Positions 33,386 through 43,524 of a stretch of 64,000 nt of DNA are shown here, piece by piece. The stretch's first letter is position 1; the number at the start of each line of letters is the position of its first letter. The position numbers and the translations under genes are program-made. Below the pieces are notes generated by a model. It worked only from the letters and a program-made list of their open reading frames with translations, was not told the DNA's origin and did no database searches. Location of the stretch: NCBI RefSeq assembly GCF_019710475.1, contig NZ_JAJFAX010000001.1, positions 930,001 through 994,000 on the forward strand. Reading direction: 5' to 3'. The stretch is from Glycomyces sp. TRM65418. GTDB taxonomy: Bacteria > Actinomycetota > Actinomycetes > Mycobacteriales > Micromonosporaceae.

Positions 33386-34984
33386 GTGAGCAGCAGACCG
33401 ACCCGGCCGTCCGTGGCGCGACAGATCCTCGCGCTGCAGGCGGCCGTGGTCGCGTTCCTGCTGCTCGCCGGCGCCACCCTGGTCTTCCTGGAGGCCCGCC
33501 GCGGCGCCGAGGCCAAGGCCGCCGCGGAGGTCGAGGACCTCGCCGTCGCCCTCGCCGCGCTGCCGGAGGCCCGCGACGCGTACGAGGCCGCCGAACCCGG
33601 CCCGGCCCTGCGCGCCATCGCCGAACCGGTCTTCCGCGCCACGGGCGTCGACTTCATCGTCTACATGGACACCGACGGCGTCCGCTACACCCACCCGAAC
33701 CCGGACGTGATCGGCGAGCGCTACATCGGCACGATCGAGCCGGCCCTCGATGGCGCGGTCCACACCGAGACCTACACCGGCACGCTCGGCCCCTCCGTGC
33801 GGTCCATCGCGCCCGTCGAGGACGCGAACGGCGCGGTCGTCGGCCTGGTCGCCGTCGGCATCCTCCAGGAGAACATCAGCGGGGAACTGCGCCGCCGCCT
33901 CCCGCAGCTCGCCGGCATCGCGGCCCTCGCGGGCCTCATCTCCGCCGCCGGGACCTGGGCCATCGGCCGCCGCCTCCACCGCCAGACCCTCGGCCTCGGC
34001 CCGGCCGAGCTCACCCGCATGTACGAGCACCACGACGCGATCCTCCACTCCGTCCGCGAAGGACTCGTCGTCATCGACGACGGCCGCCTCGTCCTCGCCA
34101 ACGACGAGGCGCTCCGCCTGCTCGACCTCCCGCCGGACTACGAAGGACGCTCCGTCGGCGGACTCGGCCTCACCGAGACCCTCGCCGGGCTGCTCGCCTC
34201 CGGCCGCGCCGCCGAGGACGAACTGCACGTCGTCGGCGACCGGGTCTGCGTCGTCAGCCAGCGCCCCGCCCGCAGGGGCGACCGCGAACTCGGCACCGTC
34301 GCCACCCTCCGCGACCAGAGCGACCTCCAGGCGCTCTCCGGCGAACTCGACTCGGTGCGCGGCTTCGCCGAAGCGCTGCGGGCGCAGGCGCACGAGTCGG
34401 CCAACCGGCTCCACGCCATGGTGACGATGATCGAACTGGGGAACGCCGACCGGGCCGTCGAGTTCGCGACCGCCGAGCTGGCGGCCTCGCAGCAGCTCGT
34501 CGACCGGATCGTCGCCCGCGTGACCGAACCGGCCCTCGCCGCGCTCCTGCTGGGGAAGGCCCATCAGGCGCACGAGCGCGGCATCGCGTTCGTGATCGAC
34601 GACGAGACCGAAGCGGACGGCGCAGGCGTCGAACCGCGGGATCTGATCACCTTGGTGGGCAACCTGATCGACAACGCGATCGACGCGGCGCTGGCGGGCG
34701 AGGCGCCGCGGCGGGTGGAGGTGTCGCTGTCGCAGGACGAGGCGGGCCTGACGCTGCGGGTGGCGGATTCGGGGCCGGGGCTGGCGACCGATCGGCCGGA
34801 GGCGATCTTCACGCGCGGATGGTCGACCAAGGCCGGCGACCGGCTGCACGGGCGGGGTCTCGGTCTGGCGCTGGTGCGGCAGGTGATCGACCGCTACGGG
34901 GGGACGGTGGCGGTGGAGCGGGAGCCGCATACGGTGTTCCGGGTGCGGCTGCCGCGCGGGGGCGAAGGAGGCGAGGGGTCGTGA
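33386..34984 (+). CDS. CitA/DcuS-like sensor histidine kinase
   Basis: A 532-residue membrane sensor. Two spans (about 12-33 and 173-195) bracket an extracytoplasmic PAS-like domain with VYMDTDGVRYTHPNPDVIGE, the hallmark of CitA/DcuS/MalK citrate or C4-dicarboxylate sensors. A cytoplasmic PAS follows, then phospho-acceptor His336 in RAQAHESANRLH, and a HATPase domain with NLIDNAIDAA, DSGPGLA and GRGLGLALVRQ. The GTG overlaps no neighbour; its stop overlaps the regulator start (GTGA). It probably senses the transporter's substrate. Confidence 0.92.
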   Translation: MSSRPTRPSVARQILALQAAVVAFLLLAGATLVFLEARRGAEAKAAAEVEDLAVALAALPEARDAYEAAEPGPALRAIAEPVFRATGVDFIVYMDTDGVRYTHPNPDVIGERYIGTIEPALDGAVHTETYTGTLGPSVRSIAPVEDANGAVVGLVAVGILQENISGELRRRLPQLAGIAALAGLISAAGTWAIGRRLHRQTLGLGPAELTRMYEHHDAILHSVREGLVVIDDGRLVLANDEALRLLDLPPDYEGRSVGGLGLTETLAGLLASGRAAEDELHVVGDRVCVVSQRPARRGDRELGTVATLRDQSDLQALSGELDSVRGFAEALRAQAHESANRLHAMVTMIELGNADRAVEFATAELAASQQLVDRIVARVTEPALAALLLGKAHQAHERGIAFVIDDETEADGAGVEPRDLITLVGNLIDNAIDAALAGEAPRRVEVSLSQDEAGLTLRVADSGPGLATDRPEAIFTRGWSTKAGDRLHGRGLGLALVRQVIDRYGGTVAVEREPHTVFRVRLPRGGEGGEGS

Positions 34985-35652
34985 TCGAGACGCTCATCGT
35001 CGAGGACGAGCGGCTGCTGGCCGAGGCGCACGCGCAGTACGTGGGCCGGGTGCCGGGCTTCGGGGCGGCCGGGACGGTGCACAGCGGGCGCGCGGCCCTG
35101 GAGGCGGTGCTGCGCGGCGGGATCGATCTGGTGCTGCTGGACTTCCGGCTGCCGGACATGACGGGCCTGGACGTGTGCCGGACGCTTCGTGCCCAAGGGG
35201 CGGACGTCGACGTGATCGCGGTGACCTCGGCGAGCGACGCGCAGTCGGTGCGGGCGGCCGTGGCGCACGGCATCGTGCTGTACCTGATCAAGCCGTTCGC
35301 GTTCGCGGCGTTCCGCGAGAAGCTCGAAAGCTATGCGGCGTACCGGGAGCGCCTCGGCGCCGACGGCGAGACGGCGCAGCACGAGGTGGACCAGGCGTTC
35401 GCGGCGCTGCGCACCAGCAGCGGGGGGCCGCTCCCGAAGGGGCTCAGCCACGACACGCTCGCGATCGTGGTCGAGGCGCTCAAGGCCGCCGGAGCGGAGC
35501 GGTCGGCGGGCGAGGTGGCGCAGGCGGCGGGCATGGCCCGGGTGACGGCGCGCCGGTACCTGGAGCTGCTCGCCGACCGCGGCGTGGTGGAGCGGCGTCC
35601 GCGCTACGGCGGGGCCGGGCGTCCCGAGCACTGCTACCGGTTGACCGGCTGA
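34981..35652 (+). CDS. CitB/DcuR-like response regulator
   Basis: A 223-residue DNA-binding regulator. The receiver domain has the acidic pair in VEDE, phospho-acceptor Asp54 in LLDFRLPD and Lys104 in LIKPF. The C-terminal HTH (SAGEVAQAAGMARVTARRYL) matches the CitB/DcuR family. The GTG start overlaps the kinase stop by four bases, so translation is coupled. Its likely target is the SLC13-type transporter promoter upstream. Confidence 0.92.
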   Translation: MIETLIVEDERLLAEAHAQYVGRVPGFGAAGTVHSGRAALEAVLRGGIDLVLLDFRLPDMTGLDVCRTLRAQGADVDVIAVTSASDAQSVRAAVAHGIVLYLIKPFAFAAFREKLESYAAYRERLGADGETAQHEVDQAFAALRTSSGGPLPKGLSHDTLAIVVEALKAAGAERSAGEVAQAAGMARVTARRYLELLADRGVVERRPRYGGAGRPEHCYRLTG

Positions 35653-35742
35653 ATCCTCGCTTGAGGACGGTGCAGGTGCGACTCGGCCGCCCGTTGTCGG
35701 GTTGACGACAGCCCGGGTCGCGCCGGTCCCGCACGATGGGGG

Positions 35743-35774
35743 CGCGGCGGCGACTCCCCCTGGGCGCCGCCGCG
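35743..35774 (+). terminator. Terminator-like hairpin after the response regulator
   Basis: A 10-bp GC stem (35743-35752 with 35765-35774) with a 12-base loop lies about 90 bases after the stop. The 357-bp gap 35653-36009 otherwise holds only the iron box and the desA leader. Confidence 0.5.
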
Positions 35775-35945
35775 ACCCGGCTGCCGCGACGAGCTTCTTC
35801 TGATTGCGCCGCAACGTTATTGGGCCGGGTCCTTGAGAGACTGCGTGTCGGCGGCGCCTCATCCGAATGCCCTATCCGGTCATACATTGCAAGGATTCGT
35901 GGAGAACGTCACCATTCGAGATCGGCCCTTCTGCGCCACGGTGAT

Positions 35946-35963
35946 TTAGGTTAGCCTAACCTA
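35946..35963 (+). promoter_or_regulatory. Iron box (DtxR/IdeR/DmdR type) before the siderophore operon
   Basis: TTAGGTTAGCCTAACCTA is a nearly perfect match to the actinobacterial iron box (TTAGGTTAGGCTAACCTAA). It lies 46 bases before the desA start codon. With iron the repressor should block the operon; with iron starvation the operon should be expressed. Confidence 0.93.
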
Positions 35964-36009
35964 CACGTTCCCCGGTATCCGCGACCGTCCCTCCGCGAAA
36001 GGACACTCC

Positions 36010-37593
36010 GTGCTGACACAGGCCGATCTTCGTCCGGCTCCCGCGCCGCTCACCAGTGCCGACCCCCCGGCCCTCCTGGGCCGCGACTCGGCCGCCGCCT
36101 ACCGCGGCCTCATCGCCGACGTCGCCGGGCGCCTCGCCGAACGGTTCGCCACCGTCGACAAGCCGTGGACCGGTCCCGCGCCGACCGCGATCGCCCCGGC
36201 CGTCGCCGCCGTCGACCTCGACCGGCCGCTGACGTCCTTCGAGGACGCGTTCGACGAGATCGGCGAGCTCTACCTCAAGGACGCGGTCTGGTTCCACCAC
36301 CCGCGCTACCTCGCCCACCTCAACTGCCCCGTCGCGCTCCCGGCCGTCGCCGCCGAGACCGTGCTCGCCGCCGTCAACACCTCGGTCGACACATGGGACC
36401 AGAGCGCGGGGGCCACCCTCATCGAGCAGCACCTCATCGAGTGGACCGCCGCCCGCGTCGGCCTCGGCCCCGACGCCGACGGCGTGTTCACCTCCGGCGG
36501 GACGCAGTCGAACCTGCACGCGCTCCTCCTCGCGCGCGACGAAGCCGTCGAACAGGTCCTCCTCAAGCACCGCGTCGAGGCCGGCACCCCCCTGCGCGGC
36601 GTCGAGGTCCTCCCCCGCCTCCGGTTCTTCGCCTCCCCGCACTCGCACTTCTCGGTCGTCAAGGCCGCCAGACTCCTCGGCCTCGGCGAGGACGCCGTCA
36701 TCACCGTCCCCGCCGACGACTGGTTCCGCATGAACCCCGCCGCCCTCGACGCCGCCATCGAGACCAGCCGCGAGCAGGGCCTCGTCCCCGCCGCGGTCGT
36801 CGCCACCGCCGGCACCACCGACTTCGGGTCCGTCGACCCCCTCGGCCCCATCGCCGAGATCACCGCCGCCCACCGGGTCTGGTTCCACGTGGACGCCGCC
36901 TACGGCTGCGGCCTGCTCGTCTCCCCGCGGCACCGCGGCCTGCTCGACGGCGTCGAGCAGGCCGACTCGGTCACCGTGGACTACCACAAGTCGTTCTTCC
37001 AGCCCGTCAGCTCCTCCGCGCTCCTCGTCCGCGACCGCTCGTCCCTGCGGCACGTCACCCACCACGCCGACTACCTCAACCCCGCCGAGGCCGCCTTCCC
37101 GAACCAGGTCGACAAGAGCCTCCAGACCACGCGCCGCTTCGACGCCCTCAAACTCTGGATGACGCTGCGCACCTTGGGACCCGACGCGCTCGGCGCCATG
37201 TTCGACCGGGTGTGCGCGCTCGCCGACCAGACCTGGGACTGGATCGCCGCCGACTCGCGCTTCGAGGTCGCCGCCCCGCCCTCGCAGCTGTCCACCGTCC
37301 TGTTCCGCCTCGCCGGGGCCGACGACGCGACGCACCGCCTCGCCCGCGAAGCGCTCGCCGCCTCCGGCGAGGGCATGGTCGCCGCCACCAGAGTGGAGGG
37401 CCGCATCGCCCTCAAGCTGACGCTCCTCAACCCCGACACCGGCCTCGCCGACATCGTCCCGGTCCTGGAGGCGCTCGCGCGCCACGGCAAGACGGCGCAG
37501 GAGGCGGCCGGCATGACGACCGTCCCGGCCCCGTCCGCGGCTCCCCGTCGTCGCGACCACCGGGGACCTGCTCGAGAAGGCAGGGCGGCGTGA
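36010..37593 (+). CDS. desA: DesA-like lysine decarboxylase for siderophore synthesis
   Basis: A 527-residue PLP-dependent group II decarboxylase, expected to convert L-lysine to cadaverine as the first step of desferrioxamine biosynthesis. [33 protein letters not shown] and the Schiff-base Lys327 in [10 protein letters not shown] are all present. GGACA precedes the GTG weakly. It is the first gene after the iron box, and its stop overlaps the desB start. A related diaminobutyrate decarboxylase role is possible, but the gene order favours lysine. Confidence 0.9.
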   Translation: MLTQADLRPAPAPLTSADPPALLGRDSAAAYRGLIADVAGRLAERFATVDKPWTGPAPTAIAPAVAAVDLDRPLTSFEDAFDEIGELYLKDAVWFHHPRYLAHLNCPVALPAVAAETVLAAVNTSVDTWDQSAGATLIEQHLIEWTAARVGLGPDADGVFTSGGTQSNLHALLLARDEAVEQVLLKHRVEAGTPLRGVEVLPRLRFFASPHSHFSVVKAARLLGLGEDAVITVPADDWFRMNPAALDAAIETSREQGLVPAAVVATAGTTDFGSVDPLGPIAEITAAHRVWFHVDAAYGCGLLVSPRHRGLLDGVEQADSVTVDYHKSFFQPVSSSALLVRDRSSLRHVTHHADYLNPAEAAFPNQVDKSLQTTRRFDALKLWMTLRTLGPDALGAMFDRVCALADQTWDWIAADSRFEVAAPPSQLSTVLFRLAGADDATHRLAREALAASGEGMVAATRVEGRIALKLTLLNPDTGLADIVPVLEALARHGKTAQEAAGMTTVPAPSAAPRRRDHRGPAREGRAA

Positions 37594-38867
37594 CCGTCCG
37601 CGACTTCATCGGCATCGGCCTCGGGCCGTTCAACCTGGGCCTCGCGGCCCTGACCGCCCCCATCGAGGACCTCGACGGGATCTTCCTGGAACGCAAGCCG
37701 AACGTCGACTGGCATCCCGGGATGCTCATCGAGGGCACCACCATGCAGGTCCCGTTCATGGCCGACCTCGTGACCCTCGCCGACCCGACCTCCGAGTACT
37801 CGTTCCTCAACTACCTCAAGGCGAGCGGGCGGATCTACCCGTTCTACATCCGCGAGTCGTTCTTCCAGCTCCGCACCGAGTTCCAGGACTACCTGCGCTG
37901 GGCCGCCGAGCGGCTCGGCAATCTCCGCTTCGAGCGGAACGTCACCGCCGTGACCTGGGAGGACGGCGTCTACGCGGTCCACTCCGAAGGACCCGGCGGC
38001 GCCGGCGTCGACCGCGCCCGGCGACTGGTCCTCGGCACCGGCACCCCGCCGTGGATCCCGCCCGCCTGCAGGGACCTCGAAAGCGACACCGTCTGCCACG
38101 CCTCGTCCTACCTGGAGCACCGCGAGCGCCTGAAGGACTGCGGCTCGATCACCGTGGTCGGCAGCGGCCAGAGCGCCGCCGAGATCTACCGGGACCTCCT
38201 CGACGGGCTCGAACCCGGCGGCTACGAACTCAACTGGATCACCCGCTCGCCGCGGTTCTTCCCGCTCGAGTACACCAAGCTCACGCTGGAGATGACCAGC
38301 CCCGAGTACGTCGACTACTTCCACGCCCTGCCCGCCGCGAAGCGCGACGAGCTCAACACCGAGCACAAGAACCTCTACAAGGGCATCAACGCCGAACTCA
38401 TCAACGAGATCTTCGACCTGCTGTACCGCAAGCGGTTCGAGCAGGGGTCCGTGGCGACGCGCCTCTACACCAACTGCACCGTGGAGAAGGCCGCCGCCGG
38501 CGGCGGCGTCCGCCTGAGCGTGCGCCAGCACGAGCAGGACCGGTCCTTCGAGATCCAGACCGAAGGGCTGGTCCTGGCGACCGGATACAGTTACCGCATC
38601 CCCGACTTCATGAACGACGTTCGCGACCGGTTGCGTTTCGACGCGACCGGCCGCCTCGAGGCCCGCCGCGACTACAGCGTCGACGCCGCAGGCGAGGGCG
38701 AGATCTTCGTGCAGAACGCCGAACTCGCCACCCACGGCTTCGTCTCGCCCGATCTCGGCATGGCGGCCTACCGCAACTCCTGGATCATCCGGTCCCTGAC
38801 CGGCCGGGAGGTCTACCCGATCGAACGCCGCATCGGCTTCCAGGAATTCGGAGCGCCAGAGCAATGA
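37590..38867 (+). CDS. desB: DesB-like cadaverine N-monooxygenase
   Basis: A 425-residue flavin monooxygenase of the lysine/ornithine N-hydroxylase family, expected to hydroxylate cadaverine. The FAD motif [16 protein letters not shown] is at the N-terminus and the NADPH motif [12 protein letters not shown] near residue 187; [11 protein letters not shown] near residue 330 is the family's third motif. The GTG start overlaps the desA stop (GTGA), and the stop overlaps desC (ATGA). Confidence 0.93.
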   Translation: MTVRDFIGIGLGPFNLGLAALTAPIEDLDGIFLERKPNVDWHPGMLIEGTTMQVPFMADLVTLADPTSEYSFLNYLKASGRIYPFYIRESFFQLRTEFQDYLRWAAERLGNLRFERNVTAVTWEDGVYAVHSEGPGGAGVDRARRLVLGTGTPPWIPPACRDLESDTVCHASSYLEHRERLKDCGSITVVGSGQSAAEIYRDLLDGLEPGGYELNWITRSPRFFPLEYTKLTLEMTSPEYVDYFHALPAAKRDELNTEHKNLYKGINAELINEIFDLLYRKRFEQGSVATRLYTNCTVEKAAAGGGVRLSVRQHEQDRSFEIQTEGLVLATGYSYRIPDFMNDVRDRLRFDATGRLEARRDYSVDAAGEGEIFVQNAELATHGFVSPDLGMAAYRNSWIIRSLTGREVYPIERRIGFQEFGAPEQ

Positions 38868-39448
38868 CTTTGAAGGCCCCCACCAGCTTCTACCATCTGC
38901 ACGACCGGCTGGGCGACTTCGGGCTCCGCCCGGTCGACCCGCCCACCGACTCGCCGCTGCTGCACGAATGGGTCACCCACCCCAAGGCGAAGTACTGGAT
39001 GATGCAGGACGCCTCCGTGGCCGACGTGCTCGCCGAGCACGAGGCCATCGAGGCCGACCCCGGCCACTTCGCGTACATGGGCCTCTACCACTACCGGGCC
39101 CGGTTCCTCGTCGAGGTGTACGACCCCGCCCGCTCCGAACTCGCGGCCGTCTACGACCCGGCCGCGGGCGACGTCGGCATGCACGTCCTCACCGCGCCGA
39201 GCGACCGGCCGATCCCCGGGTTCACCAAGGGCGTCATGACCACGGTCATGCACCTCCTGTTCGACGGGTTCGGCGCGAAACGCGTCGTGGTCGAGCCCGA
39301 CGTCGGCAACGAGGCCATCCACCGCCTCAACGAGTACGTCGGCTTCCAGTCCCACAAGGCCGTGCAGCTCAAGGACAAGCAGGGGCTCCTGAGCTTCTGC
39401 ACCCGCATCGACTTCGAGCGGTCCGCCGCGAAGGGAGTGCCCGCGTGA
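38864..39448 (+). CDS. desC: DesC-like N-hydroxycadaverine acyltransferase
   Basis: A 194-residue GNAT-fold protein of the IucB/RhbD/DesC siderophore acyltransferase group, expected to add acetyl or succinyl from CoA to N-hydroxycadaverine. Characteristic segments are [39 protein letters not shown] and [20 protein letters not shown]. The ATG overlaps the desB stop and its own stop overlaps desD, so all four proteins should be made in step. The longer in-frame extension lies inside desB and is not used. Confidence 0.92.
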   Translation: MTLKAPTSFYHLHDRLGDFGLRPVDPPTDSPLLHEWVTHPKAKYWMMQDASVADVLAEHEAIEADPGHFAYMGLYHYRARFLVEVYDPARSELAAVYDPAAGDVGMHVLTAPSDRPIPGFTKGVMTTVMHLLFDGFGAKRVVVEPDVGNEAIHRLNEYVGFQSHKAVQLKDKQGLLSFCTRIDFERSAAKGVPA

Positions 39449-41205
39449 GCGCCATCGACCATCTCACCCCGGACCTGTGGCAGCGGGCCACGAGGAACCT
39501 CCTGGCCAAGGCCATCGGCGAGTTCGCCCACGAGCGGCTCCTCGTCCCGGTGAAGGACGGCGAGGGGTACGCGCTCGCCGCGGGCGCCGAGCGGTACCGC
39601 TTCACCGCGCACCGCTTCAAGCTCGACCACTGGGTCGTCGACCCCGCCTCGATCGTGCGGACCGACGCCCACGGCACGGCGCTGGAGCCGGACGCGGCCG
39701 CGTTCTTCCTGTCGTTCAAGGCCGAGCTGGGGTTGGACGACGCGGTCCTGCCGGTGTACCTCGAAGAGGTCGCGGCCACGGTCAACCGCGGCGCGTACCA
39801 GCTCGGCGAGGACCAGCCGCGCGCGGCCGACCTCGTCGACGCGGGCTTCCAGGCGATCGAGGCGGCCATGACCGGCGGGCACCCGTGCTTCGTCGCCGGA
39901 TCCGGGCGGCTGGGCTTCACCGCCGAGGACTACCGGGCCTACGCGCCCGAGACCGGCGCGGGCGTGCGCCTCATGTGGCTGGCGGCCCGCCGCGAGCACG
40001 CGATGTTCGCGGCCTCCCCGGAGCTGGACTTCGGATGGCTCCTCGACTCGCAGCTCGACGCCGACTCGCGCGAGTACTTCGCGTCCATGCTCACCGACCA
40101 GGGATTGTCCTATGAGGACGTCTACTTGATCCCGGTGCACCCGTGGCAGTGGCGCAACAAGATCGCGGTGACGTTCGCTCCCGAGATCGCCGCGGGGCGG
40201 CTGGTGCCGCTCGGCGAGAGCCACGACGAGTTCCAGGCGCAGCAGTCCATCCGCACGTTCTTCAACCGCAGCCGCCCCGAGGCCGACTACGTGAAGACCG
40301 CGCTGTCGGTGCTCAACATGGGCTTCATGCGCGGCCTCTCGACCGAGTACATGGAGGTCACGCCCGCCATCAGCGACTACGTGGCCGACCTCGTGCACGG
40401 CGACCCGACCTTGAAGAAGACCGGCGTCACGGTCCTGCGCGAACGGGCCGCCGTCGGCTACCGGCACCCGGCCTACACCGCGGGCGCGCCGAAGGGCTCG
40501 CCGTACCGGAAGATGCTCGCGGCCCTGTGGCGCGAGAGCCCGGCGCCGAAGCTCGCGAAGGGCGAGAAGGCCGCGACGATGGCCTCGCTGCTCCATGTGG
40601 ACGCCGACGGCAAGCCGTTCGCCTCCGCGCTCATCCGCCGCTCGGGGCTGCGCCCCGCCGACTGGCTCCGCGGCTACCTCGACGCGTACCTGGTGCCGCT
40701 GGCGCACTGCCTGTACCGGTACGGCCTGGTGTTCATGCCGCACGGCGAGAACGTGATCCTGGTCCTCAAGCAGGGCAGGGTGGTCCGGGTGTTCCTCAAG
40801 GACATCGGCGAGGAGTGCGCGGTCCTCGAACCCTCGACCGAGGTGCCCGAGGCGATCGCGCGCCTCCGGGCCGACGTCCCCGACGACGTGCGGGCGCTGT
40901 CGATCCTCACCGACGTCGTGGACTGCTTCCTGCGGTTCCTGGCCGGGCTCCTGCACCTCGACGGGGTGCTCAGCGAGGACGAGTTCTGGCGCGTGGCCGC
41001 GGAGTCGCTCAAGGCCTACCAGGCGGCGCACCCCGAACTGGCCGGGGCGTTCGAGCGCTTCCCGCTGTTCGAGGACGGCTTCACGCTCTCGTGCCTGAAC
41101 CGCTTGCAGCTCAAGAACAACCAGCAGATGGTGAACCTGGAGAACCAGGAGGAGAGCCTCATCTACGCCGGCAGGCTCGACAATCCCCTGGCGCCCTGGC
41201 GCTGA
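39445..41205 (+). CDS. desD: DesD-like NIS siderophore synthetase (IucA/IucC family)
   Basis: A 586-residue ATP-dependent synthetase that would trimerise and cyclise N-hydroxy-N-succinylcadaverine to nocardamine/desferrioxamine. IucA/IucC features include GHPCFVAGSGRLGFTAEDY, LIPVHPWQWRNKI, SIRTFFNRSRP-type ATP contacts (residues about 255-275), a GENVILVLK segment and the ferric-reductase-like C-terminal part with LQLKNNQQMVNLENQ. Length fits DesD. The GTG overlaps the desC stop. No desE/desF receptor genes adjoin. Confidence 0.94.
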   Translation: MSAIDHLTPDLWQRATRNLLAKAIGEFAHERLLVPVKDGEGYALAAGAERYRFTAHRFKLDHWVVDPASIVRTDAHGTALEPDAAAFFLSFKAELGLDDAVLPVYLEEVAATVNRGAYQLGEDQPRAADLVDAGFQAIEAAMTGGHPCFVAGSGRLGFTAEDYRAYAPETGAGVRLMWLAARREHAMFAASPELDFGWLLDSQLDADSREYFASMLTDQGLSYEDVYLIPVHPWQWRNKIAVTFAPEIAAGRLVPLGESHDEFQAQQSIRTFFNRSRPEADYVKTALSVLNMGFMRGLSTEYMEVTPAISDYVADLVHGDPTLKKTGVTVLRERAAVGYRHPAYTAGAPKGSPYRKMLAALWRESPAPKLAKGEKAATMASLLHVDADGKPFASALIRRSGLRPADWLRGYLDAYLVPLAHCLYRYGLVFMPHGENVILVLKQGRVVRVFLKDIGEECAVLEPSTEVPEAIARLRADVPDDVRALSILTDVVDCFLRFLAGLLHLDGVLSEDEFWRVAAESLKAYQAAHPELAGAFERFPLFEDGFTLSCLNRLQLKNNQQMVNLENQEESLIYAGRLDNPLAPWR

Positions 41206-41368
41206 CCGGCCCCGGCCTTCGCGTACGCGGCCGGGCCGGTCCCGGCCACCGCCGACCGCGCCGGGCCCGCGGCGCCTCCGCAGGGTGCCGCGCCGCTGCG
41301 GCCCGCGCCCTGCCGTCGGGCGCCGTCACCGCCGTCCCGGCCTCGTGACCCGCACCCTGGAGAGCACC

Positions 41369-41405
41369 GCGGGGCCGACCGATCCGGTCGGCCCCGCGTG
41401 CGTTT
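41369..41405 (+). terminator. Terminator of the des operon
   Basis: A 13-bp stem (41369-41381 with 41385-41397, loop ATC) followed by GTGCGTTTT lies about 165 bases after the desD stop and just before the SDR gene. Confidence 0.8.
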
Positions 41406-41442
41406 TCCGGACGGGTCGACACGGCAGGCCATTATGTAACGT

Positions 41443-42210
41443 ATGCATCTGAACAGCCCTGTCCTCATCACCGGCGCCAGCCACGGTCTGGGTATGGCCA
41501 CGGCCTCGGTGCTCGCCGCCGAAGGCGTGCCGCTGGCGCTGTGCGCGCGGAACGCCGCCCCCTTGAACGAGTTCGCCGAGAAGCTCCGCGCCGAGCACGA
41601 CGTGCCGGTCGCCACCCGCGCGCTCGACGTCAACGACGCCGAGCTGGTGGTCGAGTTCGTGCACGAGGCCGGCCGCCGCCTCGGCGACCTCAGCGGCGTC
41701 GTCGCGAACGTCGGCGGCGCCCGCGGCCGCGGCCTCCTCGACACCCGCCCCGAGGACTGGACCTACACGCTCGGCGTCAACGTGACCAGCGCGATGACCG
41801 CCCTCAAGGCGGCCCTCCCGCAGCTGCGCCGCACCCGCGGGGCCGCGGTCCTGGTCTCCTCGATCTCGGGGACCAAGCCCTCCCCCGGCCTGGCCTACGG
41901 CTCGACCAAGGCCGCGTTGAACCACGCCGCGACGATCCTCGGCCGCGAGCTGGGGCCCGGCGGCGTCCGCGTCAACGCGGTCGCCCCGGGCTCGATGCTC
42001 ATCCCCGACCGCAACTGGGACCGCCTGCGCGCCGCCGACCCCGGCCGCTACGAGGCGTTCCTCGAGGAGTTCCCGAACCGGGAACTCCTCGATCCGCGAG
42101 ACGTGGCCGAAGTGATCGCGTTCCTCCTGTCGGACAAGTCGAAGGCGATCAACGGCGCGGTGGTCCCGGTCGACGGCGGCCAGAACGCCCCGAGCGCCTA
42201 CGGGTACTAG
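41443..42210 (+). CDS. SDR family oxidoreductase
   Basis: A 255-residue classical short-chain dehydrogenase. TGASHGLG binds the cofactor at residues 10-17, the NVGGA segment replaces the usual NNAG, and the catalytic Ser/Tyr/Lys are in SSISG and YGSTKAALN. The C-terminus VPVDGGQNAPSAYGY resembles the 3-ketoacyl-ACP reductase-like subgroup. The substrate is unknown. The gene begins after the des terminator, so it is probably not part of that operon. Its TAG stop shares a CTAG with the convergent MFS gene. Confidence 0.88.
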   Translation: MHLNSPVLITGASHGLGMATASVLAAEGVPLALCARNAAPLNEFAEKLRAEHDVPVATRALDVNDAELVVEFVHEAGRRLGDLSGVVANVGGARGRGLLDTRPEDWTYTLGVNVTSAMTALKAALPQLRRTRGAAVLVSSISGTKPSPGLAYGSTKAALNHAATILGRELGPGGVRVNAVAPGSMLIPDRNWDRLRAADPGRYEAFLEEFPNRELLDPRDVAEVIAFLLSDKSKAINGAVVPVDGGQNAPSAYGY

Positions 42211-43487
42211 ACGGCCTCCTCGACGGGCACCGGCGTCGGCGCGGCCGGCCCGGTGAGCCGCCCCATGATGAACGGGAACACCAGGAGCGCGACCACCGCG
42301 CAGGACAGGCACAGCACGCCGTAGCCGGCGTACTCGACGATCGGCCCCGAGGCGATGCCCGCGCCCATCGCGGCCAGGCCCATCACGAGGTCCGAGAACC
42401 CCTGCGTGGACGGCCGCTGGGCCGGGCTGACCGCGCCGGTGACGAGCGCGGCCGAGGCGACGGTCATCGCCGACCAGCCGAGGCCGAGCAGGACCAGGCC
42501 GATCGAGAGGCGCACGTGGTCGTCGGCCGGGGACGACCCGGAGACGGCGCACGCGGTGACGAGGATCGCGGTGCCGCCGATGAGGACCGGGCGGGCCTCG
42601 TACCTGTCGACGAGGCGGCCGAACACGGGCGCGAGCGCGTACATGCCGCCGATGTGGAGTCCGAGAATGACGCCGACCACGGTGAGCGCCTCCTCGGGGT
42701 CGGCCATGCCGTGCCTGATGTGCAGGGCGGTCATGGCCATGACACCGACCATGACGAAGTGGCCGAGGGCGGCGGCGACGACGCCGGTGCGGACGGCGGG
42801 GTTGACGCGGGCCATGCGGAAGCCGTCGGCGATCGAGCGCTTGGGCGCGTCGGTCTCGCCGCTGACCTCGCGGGCGGTCAGGAGCGGGTCGGGACGCAGG
42901 AGCAGCCCGATGATCGCGGTGGTGACCAGGCAGATCGCCCCGATGGCGACCATCGAGCCGATGTAGGCGGGCCCGCCGAACCAGCCCTGCCAGAGCCGCT
43001 CGGCGACGCCCGCCAGCGAGGGCCCGGTGACCGAGCCGAGGGTGGTGGCCCACACGATGAGCGAGAGGTGCGAACCGCGCTTCGCGGCGGGCGCGAGGTC
43101 GGCCGCGGCGTACCGGGACTGGAGCCCGGCGAAGGAGGCGCTGCCGAGCAGGAAGTACCCGGCGACGGCCACGGCCGGGTTGTCGAGGTGGATGGCGGCG
43201 ATGACGACCAGGGTGCCGAGGACCGCGCAGGCGTACCCGAAGGCGAGGCCGCCGCGGCGGCCGTAGCGCTCGGTGATGCGGACCGCGGGGATGACGACGA
43301 GGGCCGAGCCGCCGACGAACAGGCTCTGGCCCAGTCCCGCGTAGGTGTTGGAGCCGGTCATGTCCGAGATGAGGAGCGCGCCGACGGCGATGCCGATGCC
43401 GACGGCGAGGCCGCCGAGGATCTGGGTGCAGAAGAGGGTGCGCAGGACGCGTCGTTGCAGGGCGGTGGTGTCGATGAGCGTGGTCAC
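42207..43487 (-). CDS. MFS transporter
   Basis: A 426-residue 12-span major facilitator (TQILGGLAVGIGIAVGALLI in span 1; RITERYGRRGGLAFGYACAV as motif A). It resembles uncharacterised actinobacterial exporters with a long central loop (residues about 205-225). It follows a MocR regulator on the same strand after 37 bases and may be co-transcribed with it. A link to siderophore export is conceivable from position but is not supported by sequence. Confidence 0.85.
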   Translation of the reverse strand: MTTLIDTTALQRRVLRTLFCTQILGGLAVGIGIAVGALLISDMTGSNTYAGLGQSLFVGGSALVVIPAVRITERYGRRGGLAFGYACAVLGTLVVIAAIHLDNPAVAVAGYFLLGSASFAGLQSRYAAADLAPAAKRGSHLSLIVWATTLGSVTGPSLAGVAERLWQGWFGGPAYIGSMVAIGAICLVTTAIIGLLLRPDPLLTAREVSGETDAPKRSIADGFRMARVNPAVRTGVVAAALGHFVMVGVMAMTALHIRHGMADPEEALTVVGVILGLHIGGMYALAPVFGRLVDRYEARPVLIGGTAILVTACAVSGSSPADDHVRLSIGLVLLGLGWSAMTVASAALVTGAVSPAQRPSTQGFSDLVMGLAAMGAGIASGPIVEYAGYGVLCLSCAVVALLVFPFIMGRLTGPAAPTPVPVEEAV

Positions 43488-43524
43488 GGAGGGTCCTTTC
43501 TGAAGTTGTGCAGGGGGGTCGAGG

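Noticed and set aside
41206-41368. Possible additional gene between desD and the SDR gene
   Set aside because: Open frames here are Arg/Pro/Ala-rich shadows without a start signal; the region ends in the operon terminator.
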